DNA from: Areca catechu
Lineage: Eukaryota > Streptophyta > Magnoliopsida > Arecales > Arecaceae
DNA: 64,000 bases
Direction of reading: 5' to 3'
Assembly: GCA_021397845.1 (NCBI GenBank)
Contig: CM038042.1
Span: forward strand, 34,110,418-34,174,417
Shown: piece after piece, positions 1 to 11,844 of the stretch
Numbering within the stretch: the stretch's first letter is position 1
Layout of the letters: each line of letters begins with the position of its first letter
Notes under the pieces: generated by a model
Told to the model about the DNA's origin: nothing
Databases searched by the model: none
What the model saw: only the letters and a program-made list of their open reading frames with translations
Program-made: the position numbers and the translations under genes

Positions 1-353
1 AATATCTCTGATAGCCACGATTCCAGGTACATATGGCTTGATCCTCCAGGATTCTCTCGATCTTTTCCTCACTATTTGGCCAATTGGTTGGTGGACACTC
101 TGGGGGTTTCTCTCTCAAAGGGAGGAATAAGCTCAAGATGCTCGCTTGGTATCGCTGCTGGTTCTCTAGACTCTATAAGATCTGAGATGATGAAGGTGGA
201 GCTAATACCTAAATCAGGTAGTATCTCACGTACATAGGCATTGGGTCCATTACTCTTTATTATTTTGGATGGGCCATCTTCGCGAGCAGAAAATTCTTTA
301 CAACTACAAAATCCCCTGAAAAAATCTTTATCTCTCTTTTGGGAATTAGCCAA
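1..353 (-). pseudogene. Integrase C-terminus and chromodomain of element A (frameshifted)
   Basis: The frame starting at 353 gives a segment with GPSKIIKSNGPNAYV and ISSTFIISDL, the usual fold following the catalytic core of plant gypsy integrases (normally GPFKII...NAYVLDLP...ISPTFNVSDL). It stops near 72. In another frame the same strand continues with KIERILEDQAICTWNRGYQRY, which matches the start of the chromodomain that chromovirus integrases use to bind modified histone tails. At least one frameshift therefore separates the two parts. The chromodomain is cut by the window edge. The placement only about 1.3 kb downstream of the gag start shows that A lost protease, RT, RNase H and the integrase core. 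Confidence 0.72.
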
Positions 354-539
354 GTTGTAGTTAGTTTTTATTAGTATGTTCAGATTTGACTAATTTCCAT
401 ATGCATATGTTGTGCAGAAGGTAGTGTAGGTGCAGACATGCAATTCTGGTTATGTCTTTATTGGACTCAACTAATACCTATTAGACTCGACTAAACTTTC
501 CTATTGAAAGAAATTTTATTGGACTTTCTAGGATCTAAC

Positions 540-1706
540 CTAACATACTATAGACTCTCTAGGTTTAACCCTAGCATGGCATGCATATGAGAGTTTACTA
601 TGTATGCCTACTAAATGCCAAATGGTATGCAAGAAGTAAGATGCAAACTTAACATGTGCATGAAATGAATGTAACATGCAAACCTCTGCATGATGTAGGT
701 GAATGGTTAAAGTAATATAAGAAAACTCAAGAAAAGGCAAAAAATATGAGGTGAATTCGGGGTTAGTCTGGTTGGGTGGAAAGTAAGAAAAAGATTTGGG
801 GTTAATTGGATAGACTAAGATATAAGAAGAGGTGTCAGGGATTAATCCTAAGCTAATAAGGTTGACCTTCAAGCGTTGGTGTCTATCTACTAGGTCTGCC
901 TTATGGAAGAATGGGTCACTAATTTCAAGAAAAAATCTCAACTGGGATCAAGGAAGTGACTTCACTTGAGGGTACTGGGTGAGATAAGTCAAGTCCTTAA
1001 TAAACTCTTTTGGCTTAGGAAATTCAGGACTAAACTCTATAATTGGATCATCTTCTAAAGTCTCCTCTAGTTGCTCTTCCATTGCAGCTTGGGTGTGATC
1101 TGGGTTATCTAATTCTGGGTCAGTCACTAACTGATTATGGTCATGGTTAGCTAAATCTAAATTGGCTATTACTTGGGTATGGTCAACTAATATTAGGTGG
1201 TCTTCTACCTGGGTATCTATTGATTCAACTAGCTTTGATTGGTTTCTACCTGGGTTTCTACTAGATCAACTAACGTTGGATTGGTTTCTACCTGGGTTTC
1301 TACTGGATCAACTAACATTGGGTCTTCTATAGGGCAGTCTTCTAGATCTTCATAGACTCATTATCTTCATACTCCTCTACCAAACATGTGTCAGCCTCAT
1401 ATATTTCTTCTTCTAAGTCATCTTGGTGAACCAATGGGGTGGTAAGAGGGGTTTGGCTAATGGGAAATTGACTAAAGTCTGGGATAACAGGGTTGGGTAA
1501 ACTAAGGGTTATGGGTTCCTGGGGTTCAGCTCTATGGGTTTGCCTAGGGTTCCTACTTGGTTGATTCTTTGGTTCATTTGGTCAAGCTTAGTATCAGATT
1601 GGTCAAACCTACAGTTTATTTGGGCATTGGATTGGTTATTGGATAAATCGATTCGGTCAAGTTGTTCGATCATGGTTTTCATGAAAGCTTCTAGACTAGG
1701 GTCCAT
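540..1706 (-). pseudogene. gag-like remnant of element A
   Basis: An ATG at 1706 opens a frame beginning MDPSLEAFMKTMIEQLDRID, a coiled-coil-like start common to plant gypsy gag proteins. After about 65 codons the frame breaks. Other frames then carry an acidic, repeat-bearing stretch (DPVETQVETN repeated) and a proline-rich segment down to about 540. I see no CCHC zinc knuckle and no clear retrotrans-gag core. The section after the first frame may be ordinary gag linker or unrelated DNA brought in by the deletion that removed pol. Assignment as gag rests on its start and its position downstream of the PBS. Confidence 0.45.
1237..1320. repeat. 42-bp direct tandem repeat, two copies
   Basis: Two copies of a 42-bp unit starting GATTGGTTTCTACCTGGG lie at 1237-1278 and 1279-1320, with a shorter diverged copy just before (about 1202-1236). 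The unit is 14 codons long, so the duplication keeps the gag-like minus-strand frame and produces repeated VETQVETN segments. Confidence 0.8.
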
Positions 1707-2834
1707 GGTTGAGCAAGGTGGGGTTTAAATTTTTGATATTGGGTTCCTAATCTAGTGGTCATGCACAAATCAGACAATCAAAATGAATGATGCAGCCAAG
1801 CATGCAAAAAGAGAAAGAAAAAGCTAGTATAATATAGGGTTTCCTAGACCTAGAGCTAGAAACTGGGTGGTCAGCTCAACTTACACCTAACCCAATAGCT
1901 AATCCTTCCACTGGCCAGGTAGAGGGTGGGAGTGTGGGAGGCCCCCTCTACTTCTTAGGGACCCATTAAAACCACAACACCACTTAGGTCATTTGACTCT
2001 AGATCCCCAGCCTTAGATACCAGCTTTCAGTAATAAATAAAAAGGTTAAATGCACTAGTTGCCCCCCACAGCTCGGGCTCGACCTGTTGATGTCTCCTAG
2101 CACACTAGGGCAAACTAGGTCTAATTGATTTTAATTAATATTTGGGTGGAAATGCTGGTGGGTTGTTTTGGGCATAAGACAGGTTATGACCTCCTGCCCT
2201 GATGTTATATTGATCGCCCTTAAGATTAGTTAACAGATGATGAACAATCATGGTCCTGATGCAATCTAAAAACATCAAAAAATAAAATAATTTTTAATTA
2301 ATTTATGAGATGTCATGTTAAGTTTAAGTTTACTAGGGTTAGCAAACAAGGTTTGGCTTGAGATTGGGGGGTTTGGAAGTTGATTAGGTTAGGTTGAGTT
2401 AAGTATGCATAATGTAGCAGAAATCAATAATTAGGGTTTCTATTGTTGCAAAGTTGACATAGATTCTGATGCAGGAAAAATTAAAAAAAAAACCTACAAT
2501 AGAGGATGGACAGTGTTGATTATTCCTACAAAATTTCATGCAGAAAAAAAATAATATGATGATGCAAACCTGGGGTTTTCTAGACTGCTGTAGAAATTAT
2601 TAGAGTTCTGTTATGATTTTTAATATGCCAATTTTTTTATAATTTAGGTTTCTGTAAAATTAATTAAAAATTTTTATAAAATTTAGGACTCAACAAATAA
2701 TAATTTATGCAAATTCATAGAAAAATAAAATTATTAGATGGTCAAAGCAGATGCAAAACTGATACCTAATGCAGTGGATAGAATGCTGAAATTAGGGTTT
2801 TGATTGCAATGCAGATAAAAACTATCCTAAACCT
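1707..2834 (-). other. Untranslated leader of element A
   Basis: This 1.1 kb between the gag-like start and the primer binding site is AT-rich and has no frame of interest on either strand. It includes several oligo-A/T runs and TTAATT-rich stretches. Long 5' leaders are normal for this type of element. I see no other feature here. Confidence 0.5.
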
Positions 2835-2846
2835 GCTCTGATACCA
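2835..2846 (-). other. Primer binding site of element A (tRNA-iMet type)
   Basis: The minus strand reads TGGTATCAGAGC, the plant initiator-methionine tRNA complement, separated by three bases from the LTR edge at 2850. It is an exact match to the usual 12-mer and fixes the element's strand. Confidence 0.9.
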
Positions 2847-2849
2847 AAC

Positions 2850-4400
2850 TGGTACGGGACAACTCTAAGACTACTAAACATGCATGAAAAATAGTAAAAC
2901 ATTTTTTTGTGATTTTTATTATTTTAATTGCAAGCTAGATTTCCAAAATAAAGTAAAAACTAGTAGAAGGACTAGCAGTGCAAAGAATCATCGGGTCGCA
3001 GGCATACTCACGCAACCAATGAAATATCTAGGACCTGAGAGTTGAGAAACTCTTAGTTTAGTATAGTTTAACTTCATCTAAATCAGATAATAAGAGAAGA
3101 GAAGGTTGCTTACCAGTCAGAGATTAAAATTCAATAGCAGTAGGGATCACTCATAACTCTGATCAGAGCCAGGAAGAAGAAGCATTGTTTCCCTCAAATT
3201 TGATGGCTGATCTGGGCGGTCCAGGCAGCAAAGAAGGCCTCTCAGGGGAGGGAAGCACCTTGGGGATCCTACAAGTGTCAGGGTTAATCAAAACATCAAT
3301 TAAAAAATAAGAAAAGGAACTATGGTTTGAAAGGAATTGGATTAGGGTTAGAAGATGGCTGTTTGAAGCTTGTTGAAGATCTCCCTGCTTGGTGGCCTAG
3401 GGCACTCCTTCTTGGATGTGTGAAGGCTTGGATGGTAGTGATTTAGGGCATGGAAGGATGCTAGGGCAGCAAGGAATTCATCGAAACACAAAAACACAAC
3501 CTAAAGAACCAAACAAAACACCAACATAAGGTAACAACTCAAAATTTCAGCAAGGTGTATTCATAAGAAAGAGATGCTTACAAGAGGGGGAGGGGTGGGG
3601 TATTTATAGAGTTCCCATGCCCTCACTAACCATGGTTACATTTAGATTACATGTCCTCTTCTGAATTGGAATACAAGTCCTTCCTAGCTAGGTTAGAAAA
3701 ACAATCCCCATTAGGTTAGGAATTGACCTAGTCTTCTCCTTTTTCCTTCATGATTTGACTATTCCACTCAAGGACACCTCTTGGACTTGGTCAACACTTC
3801 AGGATGCCTAGGGGTCGTGTTGGGCTCTCTATTAGCAGCAAGGGGCCGGCCCAAAGAGGCTTGGGTGCATTGGTTTGGGCCTTTGGAAGCTGGGGTGGCC
3901 TGTTAGCTTGGTAGCAGGAATATTTTCTGAAATCTTGCTTCTTAAGGGCTTGGGCTTGGCACCTGGGCTTGATTTCTTTGGGCTTGGATGCAGGTGGACC
4001 TCTGAAATCATGGGTTCCCTATTCTGAGAATATGCTCTGGCATCTAGAAGAGAATCTGGGCATCTGGAGGGCATTTGGAAGGAATCAGGTTTCCGAAAGT
4101 ATCTTGCATCTTGGGTTGTCACACAAAATCCAATGGGCTAATGTAGTGGCCTCTGACTCCTGGATGTGGTCTGGTGGAACTCTAAATATGGTAACCTCCT
4201 CTCTTGTACAAAAATTGAGCTCATATTAGACTCATAACTGATATACTGAATCAAAATATTGACTAGGTTGAGGGTTGAGACAAATCAACTAACCTCAACT
4301 TATTTCAAGACTCAATTCTAGTTGATTACAAAATTTGACACATGGCTAGGTAAACCAAATAGGGCCTAGTAATCTATGTATAATCCTGGTGCCCCCACCA
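2850..4400 (-). repeat. 5' LTR of element A
   Basis: The plus strand begins TGGTACGGG next to the PBS and ends GCCCCCACCA at 4400, giving matching TGGT/ACCA termini and a 1551-bp LTR. A TATA-like box on the minus strand lies at 3601-3608. There is no second copy in the window for an LTR-LTR comparison. The outer end is inferred from the inverted terminal bases and the abrupt start of element B coding at 4401. Confidence 0.65.
3601..3608 (-). promoter_or_regulatory. TATA box in LTR of element A
   Basis: The minus strand reads TCTATAAATACCCC around this point, a strong plant TATA box in the middle of the LTR. It is the likely start site region for element A transcription. Confidence 0.6.
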
Positions 4401-5480
4401 GTCACTCTCACAAAAGGAATAGGTCCAAAGGCTTCACTAGGTATCGCTGTCGGTTCCCTGTACTCAACCAGGTCTGCGATATTGAAGGTAAACTAATGCC
4501 CAAATTCGAAGGCTATCTAACACATAGCATTTGGTCCAACCTTTTCTATCACTTTAAAAGGTCCGACTCCACGAGCATGAAGCTTTTTAACGGTCCGGGG
4601 TGGCAACCGCTCAGGCCTAAGCCTAATCATTACAGAATTCCCTACATCAATTCCTTGGCCTTCTTCGAGAATTAGCCATTTTTTATATATTTCGTTACAG
4701 ATTTATTTTTTGGCTAATGTCTTTATGCAAGTCTCTAATATGCTGTGTGAATGATTCCGCAGATTCTGAGACTCGTGCATGAATAGGTAAAAGAATCAGA
4801 TCAATAGGGTGATTAGGCTTATACCCATGGACTATCTTAAAGGAGACTCTTGCCCGTTGTCCTATTCACTAAGCTATTATAGGCAAACTTTACTCTAGGC
4901 AACAATAGATCCCAGTTCCAATGTGTTCACTACTAGGCATCTAAGGAGGTTTCCTAGACTATGGTTCACCACTTCTGTTTGGCCATCTATTTGGGAGTGG
5001 TAGGGTATAGAAAACTTAAGCTTGGTCTCTAACAGGTGCCAAAGGGTTTTCTAGAAATAACTGGTGAACCTAACATCCCTATCTGATATGATGGTCTTGG
5101 GTAGGCCATGGAGTCTGACCACATTATCTAAGAAAAGCTTGGCTACTCTAGACGCATCAAAGGTCTTGAAACATGGGATGAAGTGAGCCATCTTAGAGAA
5201 CCTATCGACCACTACAAAGATAGAATCGTGTCTCTTCTGGGTCTTAGGTAATCCTAACACGAAGTCCATACTGAGATCCTGTCACGGGTGATCAGGCACT
5301 GGTAAAGGTGTTTAGAGCCCAGTGTTTTGCTTCTGTTATTTTGCAACAGCATAAGTTCTACACCTAGCTACAATATGAGCAACATGCCTTTTCAAACCTG
5401 GTCAAAATAATTGGTCTTCTATCACTAACGTGATCTTATTCCTACCAAAGTGACCAGTTAAACCTCTAGCATGGTTCTCC
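4401..5480 (-). pseudogene. Integrase of element B
   Basis: The region encodes a zinc-binding segment (around 5460-5340, with WPGLKRHVAHIVARCRTY), then the catalytic core in the frame at 5269-5051 with MDFVLGLP, VVVDRFSKMAHFIPC and IISDRDVRFTSYF. Both D residues of the usual D,D(35)E triad are visible (D in VVVDRFS, D in SDRD). The continuation toward the E residue (QIDGQTE) is in other frames. The C-terminal part at about 4680-4401 includes MIRLRPERLPP and GPFKVI. Frameshifts and in-frame stops are frequent. Coding stops where element A begins. Confidence 0.8.
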
Positions 5481-6983
5481 CAAATCAAGAATTCTCTAAG
5501 AGAAGTTCTAGGGATGCAAAGTCTATTATTCTGGAAAAGGTAGCCATCTTGAATGTATACTCACTATGGGTACTGGATGGTCCAGCCTAAGGGTCTGGTA
5601 ATGTCTCCAAAGTCTAGGACCTATGGCTAAGGGGGTCTGCTACCTTATTGTCCATTCCAGCACGGTATTTCAGGATAAAGGTGTATACCTAAATGTACTC
5701 GATCTATTTACCGTGTCGTGGTTCAGTTTCTTTCGGAGTTTAGGAACCGGAGTGCCTCATGGTCAAAAATAAGATAAACTCCTATGGTAGTAAGTAATGT
5801 CTCCAATATTTAAGGGCTTTGACTACCGCATAAATTCCTTGTCATAGTTTTAGTACCTAAGTTTAGCCTCATTCAGCTTCTCACTAAAGGATTTAGTACC
5901 CCACCTATCCCTACTCCCGAGGCATCGCAAGTGACCTCAAACACCTTAGAGAAATCAGGTAATCTAAGAATGGGTGCATGGGTCATCTTATCCTTAAGTT
6001 CTAGGAAGGCCTTATCAGCAGCTTTGGTCCACTCAAATGTACCCTTCCTAATGCAATCGGTTATAGGTGCGACAACAGTACTAAAATCCCTAATAAATCT
6101 TCTGTAAAAAGTTGCTAGGCCATGAAACTATGCACATCATGGACACTAGTGGGTAGAGGCCACTCAATAATTATCCTAACCTTTTCAGGATCTGCAGAAA
6201 CTCCGTCAGGGGTGACAACAAAACCTAGGAAGATAACCCTATGTATCATGAACTCGCATTTCTTAAGGTTGGCATAGAGGTTATTCTCCCTATGGGTCTG
6301 GCATACTAGTCTAAGGTGACTAAGGTGGTCCTTTTTAGTCTTGCTATAGATCAAGATGTCATCAAAATAGACCATAACAAATTTCCAGTATATTCTCTCA
6401 AGACTTGGGTCATAATCCTCATAAATGTACTTGGTGCATTTGACAAGTTGAAAGGCATGACAACCCACTCAAACACGCCATCCTTAGATTTGAAAGTGGT
6501 CTTCCACTCATCCTCAGGTCTAATCCTAACCTGATGATAGCCGCTCTTAAGGTCTATCTTGAGAAAACTTTAGCACCGGCCATCATGTCTAACATGTCGT
6601 CCAATCGGGGGATAGGAAACCTATACTTCACAGTTTTTTGTTGATGGCTCTACTGTCTACACACATCCTCCAGGTACCATCTTTCTTAGGGTCAGTAGAG
6701 CAGGGACTGCACTTGGACTTAAGCTCTCCCTAATGAAACCCTTCCTAAGCAACTCTCCTACCTACTTCTATAATTCTTGATGCTTATTGGGATTCATTCT
6801 ATAGTGAGGAAGGTTTGGTAAAGTGGCTCCTTGGACTAGATCTATAGCATGTTGGATGTCTCTAAGGGGTGGTAATTGATCAAGTAAATCATCAGGAAAG
6901 ACATCCTCAAATTCTTTAAGAGCCTCAACAATTTTTGGAGGGTGTTCCTTTTGGGTCGGCTCATGTATTTCTTTGGTGGTCAA
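5481..6983 (-). pseudogene. Reverse transcriptase and RNase H of element B
   Basis: The N-terminal RT leader (PPLRDIQHAIDLV, HYRMNPNKHQEL) is in the frame at 6983-6768. The palm domain with the catalytic motif YFDDILIYS lies in the frame at 6468-6115, near 6370, followed by KCEFMIHRVIFLGFVV typical of gypsy RT. RNase H-like sequence follows down to about 5500 with stops. The domain order protease-RT-RNase H-integrase is that of Ty3/gypsy. No long uninterrupted frame remains. Confidence 0.82.
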
Positions 6984-7188
6984 GATCCAAATAGGGTTAC
7001 CCTCAGCAATCTCTTTTCTCTAACTCCTTAGTCTTAATCAGATTAACTCCTGGTTTCTTGTCCAAGGCTACTAGAACTTCTCTTGACTGGTTCTCTAGGT
7101 GGAGTTGGGTGGATAACAAACTTTTCCCATGGTGGCTAAAAGCACAAACATTAGTTCGACCAAACAAGGTTGCATCATGATCAAAAAG

Positions 7189-7431
7189 CTAAGGTTGACC
7201 TAAAATGATACTACTTACTTCCATGGGAATGACATCACACCAAATCTTTTCCTCATAGGTTTGCAGTTTAACTAAGATTTGGCACCTAGACTTGATCTGG
7301 ATGGAGATGGAATCTACCCAAGAAATCTTGTAAGGGCTATGATGGGGAACTATGGTCAACCCTAAAGATTTGACTGTGCTAGCAGAGATCGCATTGACAC
7401 AACTCCCACTATCGATGATGATCTTAAGCAC
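7189..7431 (-). pseudogene. Aspartic protease domain of element B
   Basis: An 80-codon frame carries IIDSGSCVNAIS, the retropepsin-like active site (D-S-G form), then SLGLTIVPHHSPY and the closing hydrophobic segment SIILGQP. This is the gag-pol protease that cuts the polyprotein. The fragment lacks its own start and is separated from RT by frame breaks. D-S-G instead of D-T-G is common in plant gypsy proteases. Confidence 0.75.
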
Positions 7432-7559
7432 CTTACGCCCTACCTTAGCAAAAGTTTTAGGATGTTAGTCCTACGCCAATCCTCCTTAGCTTGGTTTGGG
7501 TCAAGATGCACCTAACCACTCCTAGTAGGTTCTCAGACTTAGGTTCCTCCTCCTCACCT

Positions 7560-8881
7560 TCTTACTCATCCAACAGCTGGTCATCAGCCTCATAGATTTC
7601 TCCCTCAGGTTCAGCTATGGGTTCAGGCTCTTCTTCCTCTAGCTCACCTAAGTGTAGGGCACTAACAGGGTACTAGCTAGCAAAGTGGCCTGGTTTCTGA
7701 TATTTAAACAGGTTTTTTGGGGATTGGGACTCCTATGGGCCTCTACATATTTACCTTTATCCTCTCTATAGGTCAAAGGAGTACTAGGCTGGATCAACTT
7801 GGGTCAAGGTGGCTCGAACTGGGTCGACTCGGGCTAGGTCGGCTAAGATTGGGTCGGCTCTGGTGGGACTGGCTAGCTCTTAGGTACTAACTAGGGTATC
7901 TACTGGGCTTGGGTTTACGGTAGACGGGCCCTCTCTGGAAACTCTCATAATCCCTAGCAATCTGGTAAGCATGGTTCAAGTCCTAACCTCTCTAATGTAA
8001 AGCTCCCTCTTAATATCATCTCTCAGCCCTTCCTAAACCTAGACAGGACAACATCCTCAGCTTCATTTAAGTCACATCACATGGAATACTCATCAAATTT
8101 TGCATTGTACTCATCTACACTCATGCTATCCTAATTCAATTGCTGCCACTAATCAAATAAACCATAATGATATGAGGTAGGAACATATTTCCCTCTAAGC
8201 TTCGCCTTCATGGCCCTCCAGGTGGGACTATGGATCATGACCTCCTAGTCTAAGTGTTCTCTCAACACTCGCCCAATGTAACCTAGCCTCGCGGACCAAC
8301 TTAAGCTTGGCAAACCAAAACTTACGCTCCTCAGAAATATCATACCACTCAAAGTACTGGTCAACCTCTCCCTCCCAATCTATATAAACCTTAGGATCAT
8401 GACAACCATCAAAAGTGGGGCTTCTAACCTTATGTTCTTGTAGGCTCTATCCTCCTAGTCTATGAAGTCTTGATTGGGTCGCCTTGGACGAACCTCTGGG
8501 ATTGGGTCATGATGATGGGCTCTCCTAGGTTTAGCCTCAAAGTAGGGATCAAGGTTTGGAGTCCTCCTAGGGTCAGCCTCACGTAAGGATCATGGCATGG
8601 GGTTCTCCTAGGATAGGGAGGTGACTCAGGATCTAGTTCAAACTCGACCCATGGGTTCTCTCTAAGGTCCCTATACGGCCCTCTACCTGATCAAACCTAT
8701 TAGCTAAGTGATCAAGTCTATTATGGATTCAGGTATTGGACTGGATTATCTGGGTATTCACTTGGGCAAAGGATTGGGCTAGCTATTCAGTAAGGGCTTT
8801 AATCTGGGCTTCAAGATTGTCCATGGTTTCATCCAAAGGCGGAGATGGTGGATGATATGATGCTCCTGATCTAGTGCTCAT
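7560..8881 (-). pseudogene. gag of element B
   Basis: An ATG at 8881 starts MSTRSGASYHPPSPPLDET and a coiled-coil-like stretch (LAQSFAQVNTQI, NRLDHLANRFDQVE). Further down, near 8425-8290, are PTFDGCHDPKVYIDWEGEVD and FEWYDISEERKFWFAKLKL, the conserved core of plant gypsy gag. At least five stops interrupt it, and a serine/arginine/proline-rich linker follows before protease. Length is as expected for the family. It is non-functional as it stands. Confidence 0.75.
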
Positions 8882-9890
8882 GCAATACTCAACACTGACT
8901 CAACTACAGCTGCCTAGACCTAGAGCCCAATCAGAATGGATTGACTCAACTTACACAACTCAAATCCTAGTCCTTCAATTAGCTAGATAAGAGGTGGGAT
9001 GGTGGGAGGCCTCGCTCTCGCAGGCCCCAATTAAGGAACCATCGATCCGCTTAGGTCATTTGACACTGTACCTCTAGCCTGATACTAGATTCCAGTAATA
9101 GGAGATGAATTGGGTGCACTAGTCATCCCACAATGATCGAACCCGATCGATTGGTGTCCCTAGCCAACTAGGACAAATTAAGTCTAGTTAATTTTAGATT
9201 AGTCTTGGGACCGAATGCAAGGATGTGGTTTTGGGCTAAGGAGAGGTTATCAACTCCTCCCCTTATCTGACATATAAAAAGTGCCCTTAAAGTATTTTAT
9301 GCAATGATGGTAGACAGATGAAAATGCAAATTAGGATTTAGCTATTTTTAGAGTTTTATGAATATATGTAATTTTTTTTTTTTTTTGGTATTTTTTAAAA
9401 TAGAAAGATAACTTGCAGATTATGACCTAATATGTAGGGAAAATGTTAAAATTAAAGATATGCAAAAATTATACTAAAAGAACCCTAAACTTTCTAAAAT
9501 CAGCTTTGCTGCCAAAATAGAGCAAAACTATCTCAGACAGTTTTTCAGCTGGAAGAAAATTCATAGACTAAAACAATTCTTGAGAAAATTCTAAAGATTA
9601 ATTTTAATTATAAAAAATTCAGCATAATAAATTTCATATTTTTCTGAGTTCTATACAAGCAGAAACAATTGAAACAATAGGAGATGTACTGAGAAGGCTG
9701 AGAATGCAAAAACCCTAATGGAACTCTTTGTGTTCTTCTTCATGGGTTAATTCACAGCGGAACCCCTACTGCCATAAGAGATCTTGTAGATTGGGAAGAG
9801 AGGGTCTTACAGCCCTACTAGTCTCCTACGACTAGACGCCATGGTGAAGCACTTGATTCGAATATCCAAAGATAACTGAGCCCAAAACAG
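8882..9890 (-). other. Leader of element B
   Basis: A noncoding stretch of about 1 kb between gag and the primer binding site, with a T-run near 9370-9386 and no supported ORF on either strand. Confidence 0.5.
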
Positions 9891-9902
9891 GCTCTAATAC
9901 CA
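9891..9902 (-). other. Primer binding site of element B (tRNA-iMet type, one mismatch)
   Basis: The minus strand reads TGGTATTAGAGC, one base away from the canonical TGGTATCAGAGC, and lies two bases inside the LTR edge at 9905. Confidence 0.85.
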
Positions 9903-9904
9903 AA

Positions 9905-11129
9905 TGATGCGGAACTAAAATTGCATGCAATATATATTATATTTTTTTAGGTTAAGTTGTGAATCTAAATCTCGAAGAATAGACCATGAATCTAAGAAGA
10001 GAATTCTATGCAAGAAAGAAACAACTACATGCAAAGTAGAACCCTAAAAGCAGTAAGAAGAGGACCGCCGAGACTAAGAAGTCTCGGTTGGACTAGTTCT
10101 TTTCTAATAAAGTGATTGGCAGGCAGAGAGGGTGTACCTGACAATGATTGATGCACCCGATGTAGATCATAGACGAAGGGATTGTTCTCACTCCCGGATG
10201 CGGCTTGAAAAATTAAGCCGGACCCGCGATTCTCAGCTTTCAACTCGGTGATACGATTGTTGCCCAACTGGAGTCGTTGATTTGTAGAAGCTGAGGGACC
10301 TGCAAACAGCTTTCAGGAGTTAGAAAACAAAACAAGGATGGAGGATTAATTGAAAAATAGTAAGAAGAAGGATGGTTGAGGGTGGGAAGCCAGGGCTTGG
10401 AGAGATGGATGGCGGCTTGGGAGAAGGGGGCTCACACAGAATCCCCTTAGCACATAGCAGGTAGCACACAGTAATTGGAAGAACTCAGTTATATTTCATG
10501 AATAAAGTGTCTTGATACAAGAGAGTAGAGTCTCTTAAATAGACTCTTAGACTTGGCTCCCAAGTAAGGTTATAATAGTCATCACCTTGTAATTTGAATC
10601 CCACCCAAACCTTAGCTAGAATACATGGTAGGACTAAGATTTAAAATCTTTCAAATCACTTTCCTCTCTCTTGCCTTGGTTGGCCAAGAGGTGTGACTCT
10701 AAGTGGCTGACCAAGGGGAAGTGACCATAAGCATATGGTGCCCTAACTCCTCTCCTAGGCCTTGGCTGGCCCAATCTGCTTTAGGCTACGATCCAGGGCT
10801 CCTGGGCTTCCGATATAACTTCAGGGTTTCTGGTTTCTTCTACCGAGCCTTCCATGGTCTTCATGTCTTCAGGCTAGGTTGATCTTTACTTGTACTAGCT
10901 CAGTCTTCACTTATACGTGGGCTGGCATGTCTTCACTTGTACTTGGACTGACATGTAGAGGACTCAGGAAGAAGACTAGCTCAACATGAACTGACTGGTA
11001 CATGACTCAAATAATAACATGACAACTCAAATGGACTAAGCTCTTATTACAAATGGATTCGAATACTACTAATTAATCCATAGAGGGTTGAGAAGCCTTT
11101 GTCTTATTCTGGTGCCTCTGGTGTCCACA
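9905..11129 (-). repeat. 5' LTR of element B
   Basis: The plus strand starts TGATGCGGAAC beside the PBS and ends GGTGTCCACA at about 11129, giving an LTR of roughly 1225 bp. The outer boundary is where similarity to the 3' LTR of element C (18661 onward) begins. No second copy lies in the window. Short ORFs within (for example 10025-10267) have no recognisable content. Confidence 0.6.
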
Positions 11130-11831
11130 CCAAAATCCCAAAATAATCAGAAGAATCGGCTAAGGGTGGTTGTTGCATGAAGGGTCTTGACTCTTCAAGA
11201 TAAGACTCCTTAATGAAGGGTTTGTTTGATCTGTTGATAGACAGATCAAAGGCTGATGAAGAGGCATGATTGGTGCCCCGCGTTCTCTTATAAATAGCCT
11301 ATGGTGTTATGCTGAGAGAATCTCAGAAATTATCTTTGTTTCTTACACACTCCAAACTCTCTTATACTCTATCCTCCTTGTCTCTTCCTTCACTTGTTAG
11401 GACTTAGGTCTTTGTTTAAGACAAGTCCACCATTTTAAATAGGGGCTTAGGAAAAGAATCAGGAAGTATTAGAAAAAGATAAGAGTAGATTTGGAAAGGG
11501 CTCGAAGTGCTCTATTGAAGGGCGAAGATCTTAGCAAGGAAAGAAAGGCTGCTGAAGGTTGAAAGACCATCGAAGAGTCCTAATTGATCAAGCAACCTAC
11601 AAAGGAGTAGTTCCTAGGTTTGATTCCTATATGGATCACCTCTAGAGGGCTTGCATTTGTGAGCCTAGTTTAAAGAAAAAGAATCAGCATTCTAGATTTT
11701 TTTGAACCCTAATTTAGTGACTTGTTAATTGTAATGAATAAGTGATCTCGAGCTTAGGGTTTCAAGTCATTGGAGTTTCAAAAATGAAATTTTTGAAATC
11801 CATGCTTCCGTTGCATCACCAAAATCCAACA
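11130..11831 (+). repeat. Partial 5' LTR of element C
   Basis: This stretch is clearly homologous to about 18661-19369 (shared from AAAATCCCAAAATAAT through the TATA box and the GTGATCTCGAGCTTAGGG block to the end ...CCAACA). It is the terminal 0.7 kb of the LTR. The first 1.85 kb present in the 3' LTR is missing here because element B begins. Confidence 0.85.
11289..11296 (+). promoter_or_regulatory. TATA box in 5' LTR of element C
   Basis: TATAAATA after CTCT, conserved at the same place in the 3' LTR (18821-18828), about 540 bp from the LTR end. Confidence 0.65.
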
Positions 11832-11833
11832 AT

Positions 11834-11843
11834 GTATTAGAGC
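11834..11843 (+). other. Degenerate primer binding site of element C
   Basis: Directly after the LTR end (CCAACA) comes ATGTATTAGAGCCC, an eroded form of TGGTATCAGAGCCC. The position is right for a tRNA-iMet primer site. Confidence 0.6.
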
Positions 11844-11844
11844 C

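Larger units (their letters stand above)
1..4400 (-). mobile_element. Element A: Ty3/gypsy chromovirus, internally deleted, 3' end outside window
   Basis: Read on the minus strand, this is a 5' LTR (4400 down to 2850), a tRNA-iMet type primer binding site, a long leader, a gag-like start at 1706 and then, with no protease, RT or RNase H between, an integrase C-terminus with a chromodomain at 353 to 1. The element therefore lost most of pol. Its outer LTR end falls inside the integrase C-terminal coding of element B, at the point where B's coding stops, so A is best read as an insertion into B. Its 3' LTR and the second copy of its target site would lie left of position 1. The right-hand flank is GTCAC. 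Confidence 0.7.
4401..11129 (-). mobile_element. Element B: Ty3/gypsy chromovirus-like element interrupted by A
   Basis: Minus-strand order is 5' LTR (11129-9905), PBS (9902-9891), leader, gag (from 8881), protease, RT, RNase H and integrase, ending abruptly at 4400 inside the integrase C-terminus where A's LTR begins. The chromodomain and 3' LTR are not present and would lie left of the window if A is a simple insertion. Gag and pol contain many stops. B's outer 5' LTR end at about 11129 abuts the middle of a copia LTR (element C), so B itself is probably inserted in C. Confidence 0.75.

Noticed and set aside
2850..4400. LTR shared by A and B after recombination (A's 5' LTR being also B's 3' LTR)
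   Set aside because: B's integrase ends before the chromodomain and there is no polypurine tract at 4401. B's own LTR (9905-11129) differs in sequence from this one, so a nested insertion fits better.
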